DNA of 64,000 nucleotides from Thalassotalea_H sp040779345 (GCA_040779345.1 JBFONU010000009.1:103404-167403), one strand, 5' to 3'; positions 35,014 through 44,592 are shown, counted from the stretch's first letter. The notes: generated from the letters alone by a model not told the origin. Made by a program: numbers and translations.

Positions 35014-36885
35014 ATGTATACATATTCCCAATTAATCTTACGAAATATAATGGGTGCTATTGCGGTAAGTATTGTTTTTTCAATCATTGCTGTATTTATT
35101 ACAACAACAGAATTAGCAAAGCAGCAAACAAAGCAGCACATACTTGTTAAGAATTACCTGAGTCATCAATCGTTAGATAACGTGTCGTCTTTAGCAAAAG
35201 AACTAATGCTTAGCCAGCAATTTTCTTCATTAAAACTCATTAATTCTAAAAACGAAACCGTTTATCAGTCATCCTCGAAGATCGGGGCTTTGGCGACAAT
35301 TATTTTACCCAAAGCCACTGTACAAAAAATTGCACTGCTAGGGCTCACCGCGACGATACAAACGAATGCGTCAGCCCAAGAAAGTTTCTTACTGATCATT
35401 TTGAGTACGCTATTTGTGCTGTCTATCATACTTGCTTTGATTGCCGCGAGTGTTAGCCATAATCGACAAAAATCCCTTATTAAAAAAGTCAATGTCCACA
35501 TTAAACTAGCATTTGAACAGGTATTGAATAATAAGAAGAAAGAACACCAAGAAGATTCTTTGGAGCTACCTGCACTTAAAGATGGACTATCCAAAATAGA
35601 GTTACAATTTAACTCACATATATCTGACACTGATATTTTAGAAAAAGAGGCTTATGTTGAGCCTTTAACACAACTAGAAAACAGAACGCGTTTTGTGCAA
35701 TTTTTTGAAACTAAAAGTGAAACAATTGAATTTGGTGTGTTGACCATCACCCGATGTTCTGAGTTACAAACTATCAATCAAATTCATGGCTATACCGAAG
35801 GAGATAATTATATTTGCCGTGTAGCCAATATTATGAAAAAAGCTGCCGATAAATATAATGCATCAAAAATATTCAGATTGAACAGCTCTGATTTTGCAAC
35901 AATATTACCCAATACAACCTTAAAAGATGCCGAAAATTTTGCCTCTGAATTAACCAATCAATTCAATGAATACCAGCACTCGTCAGATTTAGACTCTGTT
36001 GCATACACAGGCTTAGTCGCTTTTAATAATGATAACCCACTTGGCGAGTTACTCGCACTTGCCGATACGGGAATTAGCGTTGCACAAACACAACAGATTA
36101 ATTCATGGTATGCACAAAAGGATAGCAGTATTTTAGCGAGTTCGAGTGCGAGCTATGGCAATCAAAACTGGCGTCAAGAAATTGATAATGTTCTGGAAAA
36201 TCAACGTATCACCCTTCTCGTTCAACATATAAAACCGACAAGTAAAAATGCTAAAACCTATAGCGAAATTTTAGCACGATTTTTAAATGCTGATGAAGAA
36301 ATGTTGCCAACGGCTTCATTTATTGCAATGGCTGAAAAACTCGACAAAATAGTTGATATAGACCGAATGATCATCGAACAAGCTATGATACAAATTAAAG
36401 AGAAAAACCTAACAGAACAACAATTTGGCATTAATATAAGTGCTCGAACAATTCATGATGATCACTTTTTAATTTGGTTAGAAAGGCGCTTATTAAGAGA
36501 GCCGAATATTGCTTCAAGCCTTATTTTCGAAATTACCGAGTTTGGTTTACAACAAAACATTAAAACCAGTAAACGCTTTATCGATATGATCCACCGAGCA
36601 GGTGCAAGAGTGACCGTAGAGCGATTTGGGGTTGGACTCACCTCTTTCAAATTTTTTAGGGATCTAAAGCCTGATTACATTAAAATGGACAGTACATATA
36701 CCCGAGATATTGATGAAGACAAAAACAATCAATATTTTTTACGCCTAATGGTTGATTTAGCCCATAGGCTGAGTATTACAGTGTTAGCCGAAAGCGTTGA
36801 AAGCCAAGAAGAAATCTTTACCTTAGAAAAACTATTTATCGATGGTTGCCAAGGGTTTTATATCGGGAAACCAGAGGCGCTATAA
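35014..36885 (+). CDS. csrD: Degenerate GGDEF-EAL membrane protein, CsrD/MshH-like
   Basis: A 623-residue protein with two membrane helices (about 12-32 and 127-148), a HAMP-like/coiled-coil linker, a GGDEF-like domain (about 215-370) and an EAL-like domain (about 385-620). Both catalytic motifs are lost: the GGDEF position reads NSSDF (about 291) and the EAL position reads EIL, with DDFG replaced by ERFGVG. This matches CsrD, which in E. coli targets CsrB/CsrC RNAs for RNase E decay instead of handling c-di-GMP. BarA in this same window feeds the same Csr circuit. MshH of vibrios is the same family. Confidence 0.82.
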   Translation: MYTYSQLILRNIMGAIAVSIVFSIIAVFITTTELAKQQTKQHILVKNYLSHQSLDNVSSLAKELMLSQQFSSLKLINSKNETVYQSSSKIGALATIILPKATVQKIALLGLTATIQTNASAQESFLLIILSTLFVLSIILALIAASVSHNRQKSLIKKVNVHIKLAFEQVLNNKKKEHQEDSLELPALKDGLSKIELQFNSHISDTDILEKEAYVEPLTQLENRTRFVQFFETKSETIEFGVLTITRCSELQTINQIHGYTEGDNYICRVANIMKKAADKYNASKIFRLNSSDFATILPNTTLKDAENFASELTNQFNEYQHSSDLDSVAYTGLVAFNNDNPLGELLALADTGISVAQTQQINSWYAQKDSSILASSSASYGNQNWRQEIDNVLENQRITLLVQHIKPTSKNAKTYSEILARFLNADEEMLPTASFIAMAEKLDKIVDIDRMIIEQAMIQIKEKNLTEQQFGINISARTIHDDHFLIWLERRLLREPNIASSLIFEITEFGLQQNIKTSKRFIDMIHRAGARVTVERFGVGLTSFKFFRDLKPDYIKMDSTYTRDIDEDKNNQYFLRLMVDLAHRLSITVLAESVESQEEIFTLEKLFIDGCQGFYIGKPEAL

Positions 36886-36889
36886 CATA

Positions 36890-37324
36890 ATGAGTGAAAA
36901 TTATTATGTCAGTGATAATAAACATCTCTTATCACTCAAGACGATTCATGAATTTTTATCGAGTAGTTACTGGGCAAAAAACATCCCCATGTTAATCATG
37001 CAAAAAGCTATCGATAACTCGTTTACTTTTGGTGTATATACTAACAAAGATGAACAAGTCGGATTTGCTCGCGTGATCACCGACTATGCTACTTTCGCCT
37101 ATTTAGCTGATGTATTTATTTTAGAAAAACACCGCGGTAAAGGGCTAAGCAAAATGTTAATTCAATACATTCTCAAACAACCTAGTTTACAAGGGTTAAG
37201 AAGAATGGTTTTAGTAACAGCAGATGCCCACAAATTATATGAAGGCTATGGTTTTACTCCGCTAAATAAAGCCGAAGGGTTTATGGAAATTTGGCAACCA
37301 ACAATTTATAGCCCTAAAACGTAA
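36890..37324 (+). CDS. GNAT-family N-acetyltransferase
   Basis: A 144-residue single-domain GNAT. The acetyl-CoA-binding loop reads HRGKGLSKMLIQYIL (about 80-95), preceded by the strand AYLADVFILE, and a late Y-E-G-Y-GF segment is typical. The start at 36890 is chosen because it lies just after the csrD-like stop with GAGGCG upstream; a longer reading frame overlaps that gene. The substrate is unknown. Confidence 0.88.
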   Translation: MSENYYVSDNKHLLSLKTIHEFLSSSYWAKNIPMLIMQKAIDNSFTFGVYTNKDEQVGFARVITDYATFAYLADVFILEKHRGKGLSKMLIQYILKQPSLQGLRRMVLVTADAHKLYEGYGFTPLNKAEGFMEIWQPTIYSPKT

Positions 37325-37458
37325 AACATTCAGAACACTTGCTAGTGAACACCTTTAAAGTTATTGCTTATGCAATATAATTTATTCGACAGAGCTGTTG
37401 TTATCTTGTTAAGAAAGTCGGATAATACCGCTAACTTATTCAATAGTATTAATTTAGC

Positions 37459-38040
37459 ATGACTGATTACCTATTATTATTAGTGGGCACAGTATTAGTA
37501 AATAACTTCGTGCTGGTGAAGTTTCTTGGCTTATGTCCTTTTATGGGGGTTTCTTCTAAAACAGAAACAGCCATAGGGATGTCATACGCAACGACCTTTG
37601 TGATGACACTCGCATCACTTTTAAGTTACCTTGTTAAAACTTATGTCTTAGCACCGTTAGGACTAGATTATTTAACAACCATGACCTTCATTCTTGTCAT
37701 AGCCGTTGTGGTTCAGTTTACTGAGATGGTAGTCCACAAAACCAGTGCAAATTTATATCGCTCTTTAGGTATTTTTTTACCACTAATCACTACTAATTGT
37801 GCCGTTTTAGGCGTTGCTTTACTTAACATGTATGAACAACATAATTTTTTAGAATCAATTATTTATGGCTTCAGTGCGGCATTAGGCTTTTCATTAGTGC
37901 TTGTGATGTTTTCAGCCATGAGAGAAAAACTTGCTAATGCCGACGTACCGACTCCCTTTAAAGGTTCAGCAATAGCAATGATCACGGCGGGTTTAATGTC
38001 ACTTGCATTCATGGGCTTTACTGGCTTGGTTAAACTCTAA
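37459..38040 (+). CDS. rsxA: Electron transport complex subunit RsxA
   Basis: A 193-residue protein with six hydrophobic segments. Text such as NNFVLVKFLGLCPFMGVS and IFLPLITTNCAVLGVAL is diagnostic of RsxA/RnfA. It is an integral subunit of the Rsx/Rnf complex, which couples NADH-ferredoxin electron transfer to ion movement and in E. coli keeps SoxR reduced. First gene of rsxABCDGE. Its TAA overlaps the rsxB ATG by one base. Confidence 0.96.
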   Translation: MTDYLLLLVGTVLVNNFVLVKFLGLCPFMGVSSKTETAIGMSYATTFVMTLASLLSYLVKTYVLAPLGLDYLTTMTFILVIAVVVQFTEMVVHKTSANLYRSLGIFLPLITTNCAVLGVALLNMYEQHNFLESIIYGFSAALGFSLVLVMFSAMREKLANADVPTPFKGSAIAMITAGLMSLAFMGFTGLVKL

Positions 38041-38618
38041 TGACAGTTCTCATTGCTATTTTAGTCATTGGCGTTATCAGCCTTACCTTCGGTGCATTAT
38101 TAGGTTACGCCTCTGTTCGATTTAAAGTAGAAGGCGATCCTCTTGCTGAACAGCTTGATGCCTTATTACCACAAACACAATGCGGGCAATGTGGCTACCC
38201 TGGCTGTAAACCCTATGCAGAAGCTGTTGCCAACGGTGAAGCAATTAACAAATGTGCACCTGGCGGTGATGACACCATTAAAAAAATTGCTGATTTAATG
38301 GGGGTTGATGTTCAGCCGTTAGATGAAAACCACGAAGCTGATAACAGTCCAAAAGTTGCATTTATTATTGAAGAAGATTGTATTGGCTGTACAAAGTGTA
38401 TTCAGGCCTGCCCTGTTGATGCCATTATTGGTGCAACAAAACAGATGCACACCATTATTATTGATGAATGTACTGGCTGTGATCTCTGTGTTGCGCCATG
38501 TCCTGTAGATTGTATTGAAATGCGACCAATCAGCCAAACCACGCGAAACTGGCAGTGGGATCTTGCAAGTATTCCTATCGTTCAATTAGATGCAGCACAA
38601 GTAGAAAAAGAGGTTTAA
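38040..38618 (+). CDS. rsxB: Electron transport complex iron-sulfur subunit RsxB
   Basis: A 192-residue protein with an N-terminal membrane anchor and three Fe-S clusters: an Fe-S domain with CGQCGYPGC and a distal Cys in KCAPGG, then two ferredoxin motifs, CIGCTKCIQACP and CTGCDLCVAPCP. It relays electrons in the Rsx complex. The start overlaps rsxA as TAATG. rsxC begins with GTG directly after its stop. Confidence 0.96.
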   Translation: MTVLIAILVIGVISLTFGALLGYASVRFKVEGDPLAEQLDALLPQTQCGQCGYPGCKPYAEAVANGEAINKCAPGGDDTIKKIADLMGVDVQPLDENHEADNSPKVAFIIEEDCIGCTKCIQACPVDAIIGATKQMHTIIIDECTGCDLCVAPCPVDCIEMRPISQTTRNWQWDLASIPIVQLDAAQVEKEV

Positions 38619-40988
38619 GTGGAATCCGTTATTGAGCGTATAGACAAAGGTCACTTTTGGAAGTTTCATGGGGGTATTCACCCGCCAGAAATGAAATTTT
38701 TAACAACAAATAAACCAATCCTTCAACTGCCAATACCAAAAGAGCTCGTTATTCCTATCCAACAGCATATCGGAGAGGCTGGCGAAATTATAGTTAACAT
38801 TGGTGATAATGTACTAAAAGGCCAAGCACTTACCAAAACAACACTGCCTTTATCGGTACCAATACATGCACCTACCAGCGGAAAGGTTTCGGCGATTGAA
38901 AAAGCAACGATTGCTCATCCATCAGGTTTAGAAGAATTATGTATCAAAATAATCCCTGATGGAGAAGATACCTGGCGTGAACGTAAAATATGTCCTGAAT
39001 ATCAAGAATTATCGAAACATGAAATTATCGAAAAAATTAGCAATGCCGGTATTTCAGGAATGGGCGGCGCGGGTTTTCCAACCCATATAAAAATTAGTAC
39101 CAAAGCACAAATTAACTTCTTAATTATCAATGCATCTGAATGTGAACCTTATATCACAGCTGATGATTTGTTGATCAGAGAGCATAGTTCAGCCATTCTT
39201 GATGGCATTGAGATTCTTGATCATCTACTTGAACCCGCATTCATACTCATTGGTATTGAAGATAATAAACCCGAGGCCATTCAAGCATTACAAAATGCCA
39301 CTAAAGATTCAGATAAAATAAAAGTCTGTGTTTTACCCACTAAATACCCAACAGGTGGCGAAAAGCAATTGATCATGGCATTAACAGGTAAAGAAGTGCC
39401 ATCGGGTGTTTTACCTAGTGCCTTAGGCATAGTAATGCAAAATATTGCCACTTGTTTTGCCATTGCTGATGCAGTGATCCATGATACGCCTCTGATAAAA
39501 AGAGTCGTAACCATTAGTGGGCAATCTCTTGAAAAACCTCAAAATGTCTGGGCTTTATTAGGAACTCCTGTCGAGTTTTTATTAAATGAATGTGGCTACC
39601 CTGCTCAAAATAAAAAACATATTGTTATGGGCGGTCCTATGATGGGCTTTAGTTTACCAAGTAGCCAAGTACCTATTGTTAAAACAACCAACTGTATTTT
39701 AGCGCCTAGTGAACAAGAGATCCCAAATAAAAATGAAGAAGTAGAGTGTATACGCTGTGGAGAGTGCGCTGTAGTTTGTCCAAGTCAGTTACTACCGCAA
39801 GAGCTTCAATGGAGCGCCAAAGCAAAAGATCAAGCACAATTAAACACCTTAAACCTTTTCGATTGCATCGAATGTGGCGCTTGCGCTTATGTTTGTCCTA
39901 GCCATATTCCTTTAGTTCATTATTACCGTGTCGCCAAAGCTGAAATTCGCCAACAACATTTACTAGATATTAAAGCTGAAAAAGCAAAAGTACGTTTTGA
40001 AGCAAGAAAATTAAGATTAGAGCGTGAAAAATTAGCCCGAGAAGAAAAACATAAAAAAGCGGCGGAAGCACGAAAAGCGAGAATGAATTCTGGCACCCCT
40101 CAAGCTAACAGTGAAAAGTCAGCGGTTGCTGCTGCATTAGCTCGGGTAAAAGCCAAAAAAGCACAAACAGCATCGAGTGAAAACATCTCAAATAGTCACG
40201 CTGCAGATACGTCATCAACAGCCACCTCAGATAAAAAATCTCAAGTTGCTGCCGCTGTTGCTCGTGCAAAAGCAAAAAAACTCGCTGCTCAACAGACAAG
40301 TAATCTTGATGAGAATACAGCTGAAGAGAAAGGCTCAACGATTAAAGATAGTAAAAAATCAGCGGTCGCAGCAGCCGTAGCTAAAGCGAAAGCAAAAGCA
40401 AAAAAATTAGCCGCGATGGAAAATAAAGAAGCAGTAGAAAAATCATCTACAAGTGATGGGGAATCATTAGGAGCGGATACTGATAAAAATAGTAGCGCTC
40501 AAGTTGATGATAAAAAAGCGAAAATTGCTGCAGCAGTTGCTAAAGCAAAAGCGAAAAAGCTTGCGGCTTCGTCAAACCTAGAGATCACACCTGAGGCATC
40601 AAGCGTCGCAGAAAAAACGACCTCAAGTACGCCTGCAGAGATTAAAAAAGCCAAAATTGAAGCAGCAGTTGCTAAAGCAAAAGCGAAAAAGCTCTCAGCC
40701 TCGTCAAACCTAGAGGTCACACCTGAGGCATCAAACGCCGAAGAAAAATCGACACCGAGCACGCCTGCAGAAATTAAAAAAGCCAAGGTTGCAGCAGCTG
40801 TTGCTAAGGCAAAAGCAAAGAAACAACAAGCAGAAGAAGCAAAAAAGATTGCAAACAACCCCAGTCAATCCATTGAATCTAGCACGGTAAATCAAGCTGA
40901 TACAAAAGTCGTCACAGATAAAAAAACACGCATTGCCGCAGCCGTTGCTAAAGCAAAAGCCAAAAAACAACAAGCAGAGTCAAACTAA
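38619..40988 (+). CDS. rsxC: Electron transport complex subunit RsxC with long repeat tail
   Basis: A 789-residue RsxC. The GTG at 38619 directly follows the rsxB stop. The N-terminal part has GGIHPPEMK, a biotinyl-like SLBB region and the flavin/NADH-binding GMGGAGFPTHIK (about 147-158). Two ferredoxin motifs follow, CIRCGECAVVCP and CIECGACAYVCP (about 378-430). From about residue 485 on, the chain is an Ala/Lys-rich repeat tail built of seven DKKxxVAAAVAKAKAKK-like units. Such tails vary greatly in length among RsxC proteins and have no known function. Confidence 0.95.
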   Translation: MESVIERIDKGHFWKFHGGIHPPEMKFLTTNKPILQLPIPKELVIPIQQHIGEAGEIIVNIGDNVLKGQALTKTTLPLSVPIHAPTSGKVSAIEKATIAHPSGLEELCIKIIPDGEDTWRERKICPEYQELSKHEIIEKISNAGISGMGGAGFPTHIKISTKAQINFLIINASECEPYITADDLLIREHSSAILDGIEILDHLLEPAFILIGIEDNKPEAIQALQNATKDSDKIKVCVLPTKYPTGGEKQLIMALTGKEVPSGVLPSALGIVMQNIATCFAIADAVIHDTPLIKRVVTISGQSLEKPQNVWALLGTPVEFLLNECGYPAQNKKHIVMGGPMMGFSLPSSQVPIVKTTNCILAPSEQEIPNKNEEVECIRCGECAVVCPSQLLPQELQWSAKAKDQAQLNTLNLFDCIECGACAYVCPSHIPLVHYYRVAKAEIRQQHLLDIKAEKAKVRFEARKLRLEREKLAREEKHKKAAEARKARMNSGTPQANSEKSAVAAALARVKAKKAQTASSENISNSHAADTSSTATSDKKSQVAAAVARAKAKKLAAQQTSNLDENTAEEKGSTIKDSKKSAVAAAVAKAKAKAKKLAAMENKEAVEKSSTSDGESLGADTDKNSSAQVDDKKAKIAAAVAKAKAKKLAASSNLEITPEASSVAEKTTSSTPAEIKKAKIEAAVAKAKAKKLSASSNLEVTPEASNAEEKSTPSTPAEIKKAKVAAAVAKAKAKKQQAEEAKKIANNPSQSIESSTVNQADTKVVTDKKTRIAAAVAKAKAKKQQAESN
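40080..40985 (+). repeat. Ala/Lys repeat region in rsxC with a ~120-bp DNA-level duplication
   Basis: Seven copies of a unit like KKxxVAAAVAKAKAKKLA are separated by Ser/Thr/Glu-rich spacers. Two neighbouring copies (about 40525-40645 and 40646-40765) are nearly identical at the DNA level, including the spacer, which indicates recent tandem duplication. Confidence 0.85.
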
Positions 40989-40991
40989 ACT

Positions 40992-42041
40992 ATGGCCTAT
41001 TGGATAGCGAGTTCTCCTCACAATCATCAACAAAACAAAACCTCGGCACTGATGCGTTTGGTGATCTATGCAACGATCCCCGGCATTATCACGCAATGGT
41101 ACTTTTTTGGTTGGGGCAACATAGTGCACATCAGCTTAGCAATAGCGACCGCGCTTTTAGCTGAATTTACCGTCCTATCATTAAGAGAAAAAAATATTAC
41201 TGAACACTTATTTGATGGCAGCGCAATACTCAGTGCGATTTTATTAGGGATAAGTTTACCCGCGCTTGCTCCTTGGTGGATCTCCGTTATTGGTAGCTTA
41301 TTTGCTATCACTATAGTTAAGCAGCTCTATGGTGGTATAGGACTAAACCCATTTAACCCAGCCATGGCTGGATATGTAATGTTGCTGATCTCTTTTCCTG
41401 TGCAAATGACCTCGTGGCAACCACCGCTTGAATTAATGTCTGTGCCATTAGACTTTGCTAATACCTTGTCGGTGATTTTTACCAATTACACCTATGACGG
41501 CTATTCAGTTGAGCAATTACGTACTCATATCGATGGCTTTACCATGGCAACCCCCTTAGATGTAGTAAAAACTGATTTAAAATTAGGGCTGACCATTAGC
41601 GAAAGTATGTCAAATCCAGTTATTGGTGAGTATGTTGGCATTGGCTGGCAATCCATTAATTTAGCCTTCTTAATTGGAGGGCTGTTTTTAATATTTAAAA
41701 GAGCGATACCACTAGTGACTCCCATAAGTTTTTTAACAAGCTTATTTGCCTGCACGCTTATCGCGTATTTAATTAGCCCTGACAGTAATGCATCTACCCT
41801 TTTCCATTGGTTCAATGGGGCTTGCATGCTCGGCGCTTTTTTTATAATTACCGATCCAGTGTCTGGCGCTACCAGTGTTAAAGGACGCATTGTTTTTGGT
41901 GCCTTAGCGGGATTTTTAGTTTTTATTATCCGTAAATTTGGTGGTTATCCTGATGCAGTTGCTTTTGCAGTTTTACTTTGTAATATGGCGGCACCATTAA
42001 TTGATCAATATACTAGACCTCGAACCTACGGGCATAAATAA
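40992..42041 (+). CDS. rsxD: Electron transport complex subunit RsxD
   Basis: A 349-residue multi-spanning protein. GGIGLNPFNPAMAGYVMLL and DPVSGATSVKGR are diagnostic; the Thr in SGATS is the family's covalent FMN attachment site. It lies three bases after rsxC and ten before rsxG. Confidence 0.95.
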   Translation: MAYWIASSPHNHQQNKTSALMRLVIYATIPGIITQWYFFGWGNIVHISLAIATALLAEFTVLSLREKNITEHLFDGSAILSAILLGISLPALAPWWISVIGSLFAITIVKQLYGGIGLNPFNPAMAGYVMLLISFPVQMTSWQPPLELMSVPLDFANTLSVIFTNYTYDGYSVEQLRTHIDGFTMATPLDVVKTDLKLGLTISESMSNPVIGEYVGIGWQSINLAFLIGGLFLIFKRAIPLVTPISFLTSLFACTLIAYLISPDSNASTLFHWFNGACMLGAFFIITDPVSGATSVKGRIVFGALAGFLVFIIRKFGGYPDAVAFAVLLCNMAAPLIDQYTRPRTYGHK

Positions 42042-42050
42042 GGAGTTGAT

Positions 42051-42680
42051 ATGCGTAAAACCATCGAAAAAAACGCGAAGTTACTCGCATTATTTGCCAT
42101 TGCTTGTACAGCACTCATAGGTTTAGTTGATTTTCTTACAAAAGATAAAATTATCGAACAACAGCAGCAACAGCTTATTTCAACCTTAGCGAATATAATT
42201 GAACCTGATACGCATGATAATTTAATGACTCAATCTTGTGTGATGATCAATGACCAACTGCTCGGTGAATTACCACAAAAAGCCTATCTTGCGACGAATA
42301 AAAATACCCCCGTTGCCGCAGCGATTACAACAACAGCACCTGACGGTTACAACGGTAATATTCTTCTCATAGTGGCAATAACGACTGACGGAACAGTTAG
42401 TGGAGTGAGAACAATCAAGCATCAAGAAACGCCAGGTCTTGGTGATAAAATTGAGATACGAAAAAGTGCTTGGATATTAGATTTTACTGATAAAAAAATT
42501 CTTGAAGAAAAAGATGCTCGTTGGGCAGTAGCTAAAGATGGCGGCATGTTTGATCAGTTTACCGGTGCAACTATTACTCCACGCGCAGTCGTTAATGCAG
42601 TAAAACGAACCGTTTTATACTTTAATCAACACAAAGCCGCACTCTTTAACACAACGCCAAACTGTGTAGGTAATTTATGA
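42051..42680 (+). CDS. rsxG: Electron transport complex subunit RsxG
   Basis: A 209-residue protein with one N-terminal membrane helix (about 12-30) and an FMN-binding domain. The flavinylation site is FTGATITPRAVVNAVK (Thr near 177), preceded by KHQETPGLGDKIE. AGGAGTTGAT precedes the ATG, and the 3' end overlaps rsxE by four bases. Confidence 0.95.
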   Translation: MRKTIEKNAKLLALFAIACTALIGLVDFLTKDKIIEQQQQQLISTLANIIEPDTHDNLMTQSCVMINDQLLGELPQKAYLATNKNTPVAAAITTTAPDGYNGNILLIVAITTDGTVSGVRTIKHQETPGLGDKIEIRKSAWILDFTDKKILEEKDARWAVAKDGGMFDQFTGATITPRAVVNAVKRTVLYFNQHKAALFNTTPNCVGNL

Positions 42681-43381
42681 ACATACCAGAAGAATACAAA
42701 GAACTCACCTGGCAAGGGTTATGGAAAAATAACCCCGGGTTAGTGCAATTATTAGGACTGTGTCCATTACTTGCAGTAACTTCAACCGTCACAAACGCCT
42801 TAGGTTTAGGGCTTGCCACAATGTTTGTACTTATTTGTTCAAATGCCACAGTGTCAGCCATTCAACAATGGGTGCCAAAAGAAATTCGTATCCCTATTTT
42901 TGTTTTGATCATTGCGGCATTTGTAACCTGTGTACAACTATTAATGAATGCGTTTACCTTTGGTTTATATCAATCATTAGGAATTTTCCTACCACTGATT
43001 GTGACCAACTGTGCCATTATCGGCCGAGCCGAAGCATATGCCTCTAAAAACCCTGTCAAACAAGCGAGCTTTGACGGTTTAATGATGGGCTTAGGCTTTT
43101 TATTAGTATTGGTGGTGCTAGGGACAATTCGCGAAGTTTTAGGACAAGGCACTTTGTTTGATGGCGCTGATTTATTACTTGGCGAATGGGCAAGTATTTT
43201 ACGCGTTGAAGTGTTTCAATTAGACAATCAATTTTTACTGGCAATATTACCTCCCGGTGCATTTATCGCGATGGGCTTTTTAATTGCCGCTAAAAACAAA
43301 ATTGATGAAAAACTCGCTGAACAAAAGCCTAAAAAACAGGATGAACAAATTGAGCGCGTTCGAGTAAATTTTGACAGTTAA
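42677..43381 (+). CDS. rsxE: Electron transport complex subunit RsxE
   Basis: A 234-residue membrane protein homologous to RsxA, with WKNNPGLVQLLGLCPLLAV and GIFLPLIVTNCAIIGRAEAYA. A charged cytoplasmic tail (EKLAEQKPKKQDEQIE) ends it. It closes the rsxABCDGE set; nth follows after 62 bases, the gene order seen in E. coli. Confidence 0.96.
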   Translation: MNIPEEYKELTWQGLWKNNPGLVQLLGLCPLLAVTSTVTNALGLGLATMFVLICSNATVSAIQQWVPKEIRIPIFVLIIAAFVTCVQLLMNAFTFGLYQSLGIFLPLIVTNCAIIGRAEAYASKNPVKQASFDGLMMGLGFLLVLVVLGTIREVLGQGTLFDGADLLLGEWASILRVEVFQLDNQFLLAILPPGAFIAMGFLIAAKNKIDEKLAEQKPKKQDEQIERVRVNFDS

Positions 43382-43443
43382 GCAATAAAAATAACCATAG
43401 CAACCAAAAATAAAAAATAGATTTAACAGGCAAGATTAAAAGA

Positions 43444-44076
43444 ATGAATAAAGAAAAACGTTTAGAAATACTGACTCGTTTACGAGATGATAACCCTCAC
43501 CCAACGACTGAGTTAAACTTTTCTAGTCCATTTGAATTACTTATAGCCGTACTTTTATCTGCTCAAGCAACAGATGTTGGAGTCAATAAAGCAACAGCTA
43601 AACTCTACCCTGTTGCCAATACACCGCAAGCCATTTTAGACTTAGGTTTAGACGGATTAAAATCTTATATTAAAACCATCGGGTTATTTAATACCAAAGC
43701 AGTAAACACCATTAAAACCTGCCAAATGTTAGTTGACCTACACGGTGGTGAAGTACCGGAAAGCCGTGAAGCGCTAGAAGCCCTGCCGGGCGTCGGACGT
43801 AAAACCGCTAATGTTGTGCTTAACACTGCTTTTGGCTGGCCTACCATTGCCGTTGATACCCACATTGATCGGGTCTCAAATCGCACTAAGTTTGCCATCG
43901 GTAAAAACGTGGTAGAAGTTGAACAAAAACTACTAAAGGTTGTGCCAGCTGAGTTTAAAGTCGATGTACACCATTGGTTGATTCTACATGGCCGCTATAC
44001 CTGTGTAGCACGGAAACCACGCTGTGGTGCGTGTATTATTGAAGATTTGTGTGAGTTTAAGGATAAGGTTGAGTAA
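43444..44076 (+). CDS. nth: Endonuclease III (intact copy)
   Basis: A complete 210-residue Nth. The helix-hairpin-helix has LPGVGRKTANVVL with Lys120, the catalytic aspartate is Asp138 in AVDTHID, and the C-terminal [4Fe-4S] cluster has cysteines spaced C-x6-C-x2-C-x5-C (CVARKPRCGACIIEDLC). It removes oxidised pyrimidines. The numbering matches E. coli Nth exactly. From about codon 129/130 (43830) to the stop, the sequence is repeated four more times downstream, so its 3' third was probably supplied by the most recent insertion, making the gene a chimera that still works. Confidence 0.96.
   Translation: MNKEKRLEILTRLRDDNPHPTTELNFSSPFELLIAVLLSAQATDVGVNKATAKLYPVANTPQAILDLGLDGLKSYIKTIGLFNTKAVNTIKTCQMLVDLHGGEVPESREALEALPGVGRKTANVVLNTAFGWPTIAVDTHIDRVSNRTKFAIGKNVVEVEQKLLKVVPAEFKVDVHHWLILHGRYTCVARKPRCGACIIEDLCEFKDKVE
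43826..43856 (+). other. Inferred insertion point within nth (codons ~128-138)
   Basis: The homology shared by the native gene and all four downstream copies begins here, at TTTGGCTGGCC (43831). Upstream the native gene continues as ordinary nth, while every copy switches to a different shared motif. This marks the crossover for the elements to the right. The exact cut position and the enzyme are unknown. Confidence 0.55.
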
Positions 44077-44139
44077 TCTAATGTCAGCCTTTGAAAGAAT
44101 AGTAGCCATCGCATAATAATGTGTATTGATCATTGTTCG

Positions 44140-44592
44140 TTATATTGGCACCTCTAATCCAAGTTTATTAGATTGAATCGCTATCTTGGAATGAAACTTT
44201 TTAACATTTGAATCAGACATGAGTAACCTGCGTGTTAAACTGTCAAGTTCAGCCATGTTTTTAACAACGACTATTAAAACAAAATCTACATCGCCTGCGG
44301 TGTAGTAAAATTGCTGCACTTTCTTTTCATGATTTAGTTTATCAATAAAGTTGTCTAGGGCTTTTTCTCCACCTTTCTCTAGATTGACGTCTATTATTGC
44401 CGTGGTGTAACTTTCCAGTTTGTCTCTATCTATTACTGCAACTTCTTTTTTTATAATGCCGTCTGTTTTTAATTTTTTGATTCTCCGTTGACATGCCGAT
44501 GGAGAAAGTCCAACTATATCTCCTATTTGCTCCGTACTAATTCTACTATTGGTTTGTAATACATTTAAAATTGCACTATCGAAATCATCCAC
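44140..44592 (-). CDS. Lrp/AsnC-family transcriptional regulator
   Basis: A 150-residue regulator: an N-terminal helix-turn-helix (AILNVLQTNSRISTEQIGDI, LSPSACQRRIKKL) and a C-terminal RAM effector domain (YTTAIIDVNL, QQFYYTAGDVDFVLIVVV). Family members sense amino acids or related small molecules. It is divergent from the GST-like gene 132 bases away, its likely target, and both lie inside cassette A. Confidence 0.9.
   Translation of the reverse strand: MDDFDSAILNVLQTNSRISTEQIGDIVGLSPSACQRRIKKLKTDGIIKKEVAVIDRDKLESYTTAIIDVNLEKGGEKALDNFIDKLNHEKKVQQFYYTAGDVDFVLIVVVKNMAELDSLTRRLLMSDSNVKKFHSKIAIQSNKLGLEVPI

Noticed and set aside
40499..40973. Minus-strand Phe/Ala-rich frames opposite rsxC
   Set aside because: They are the mirror of the Ala/Lys repeat codons on the other strand, a known artefact of repeated coding DNA.
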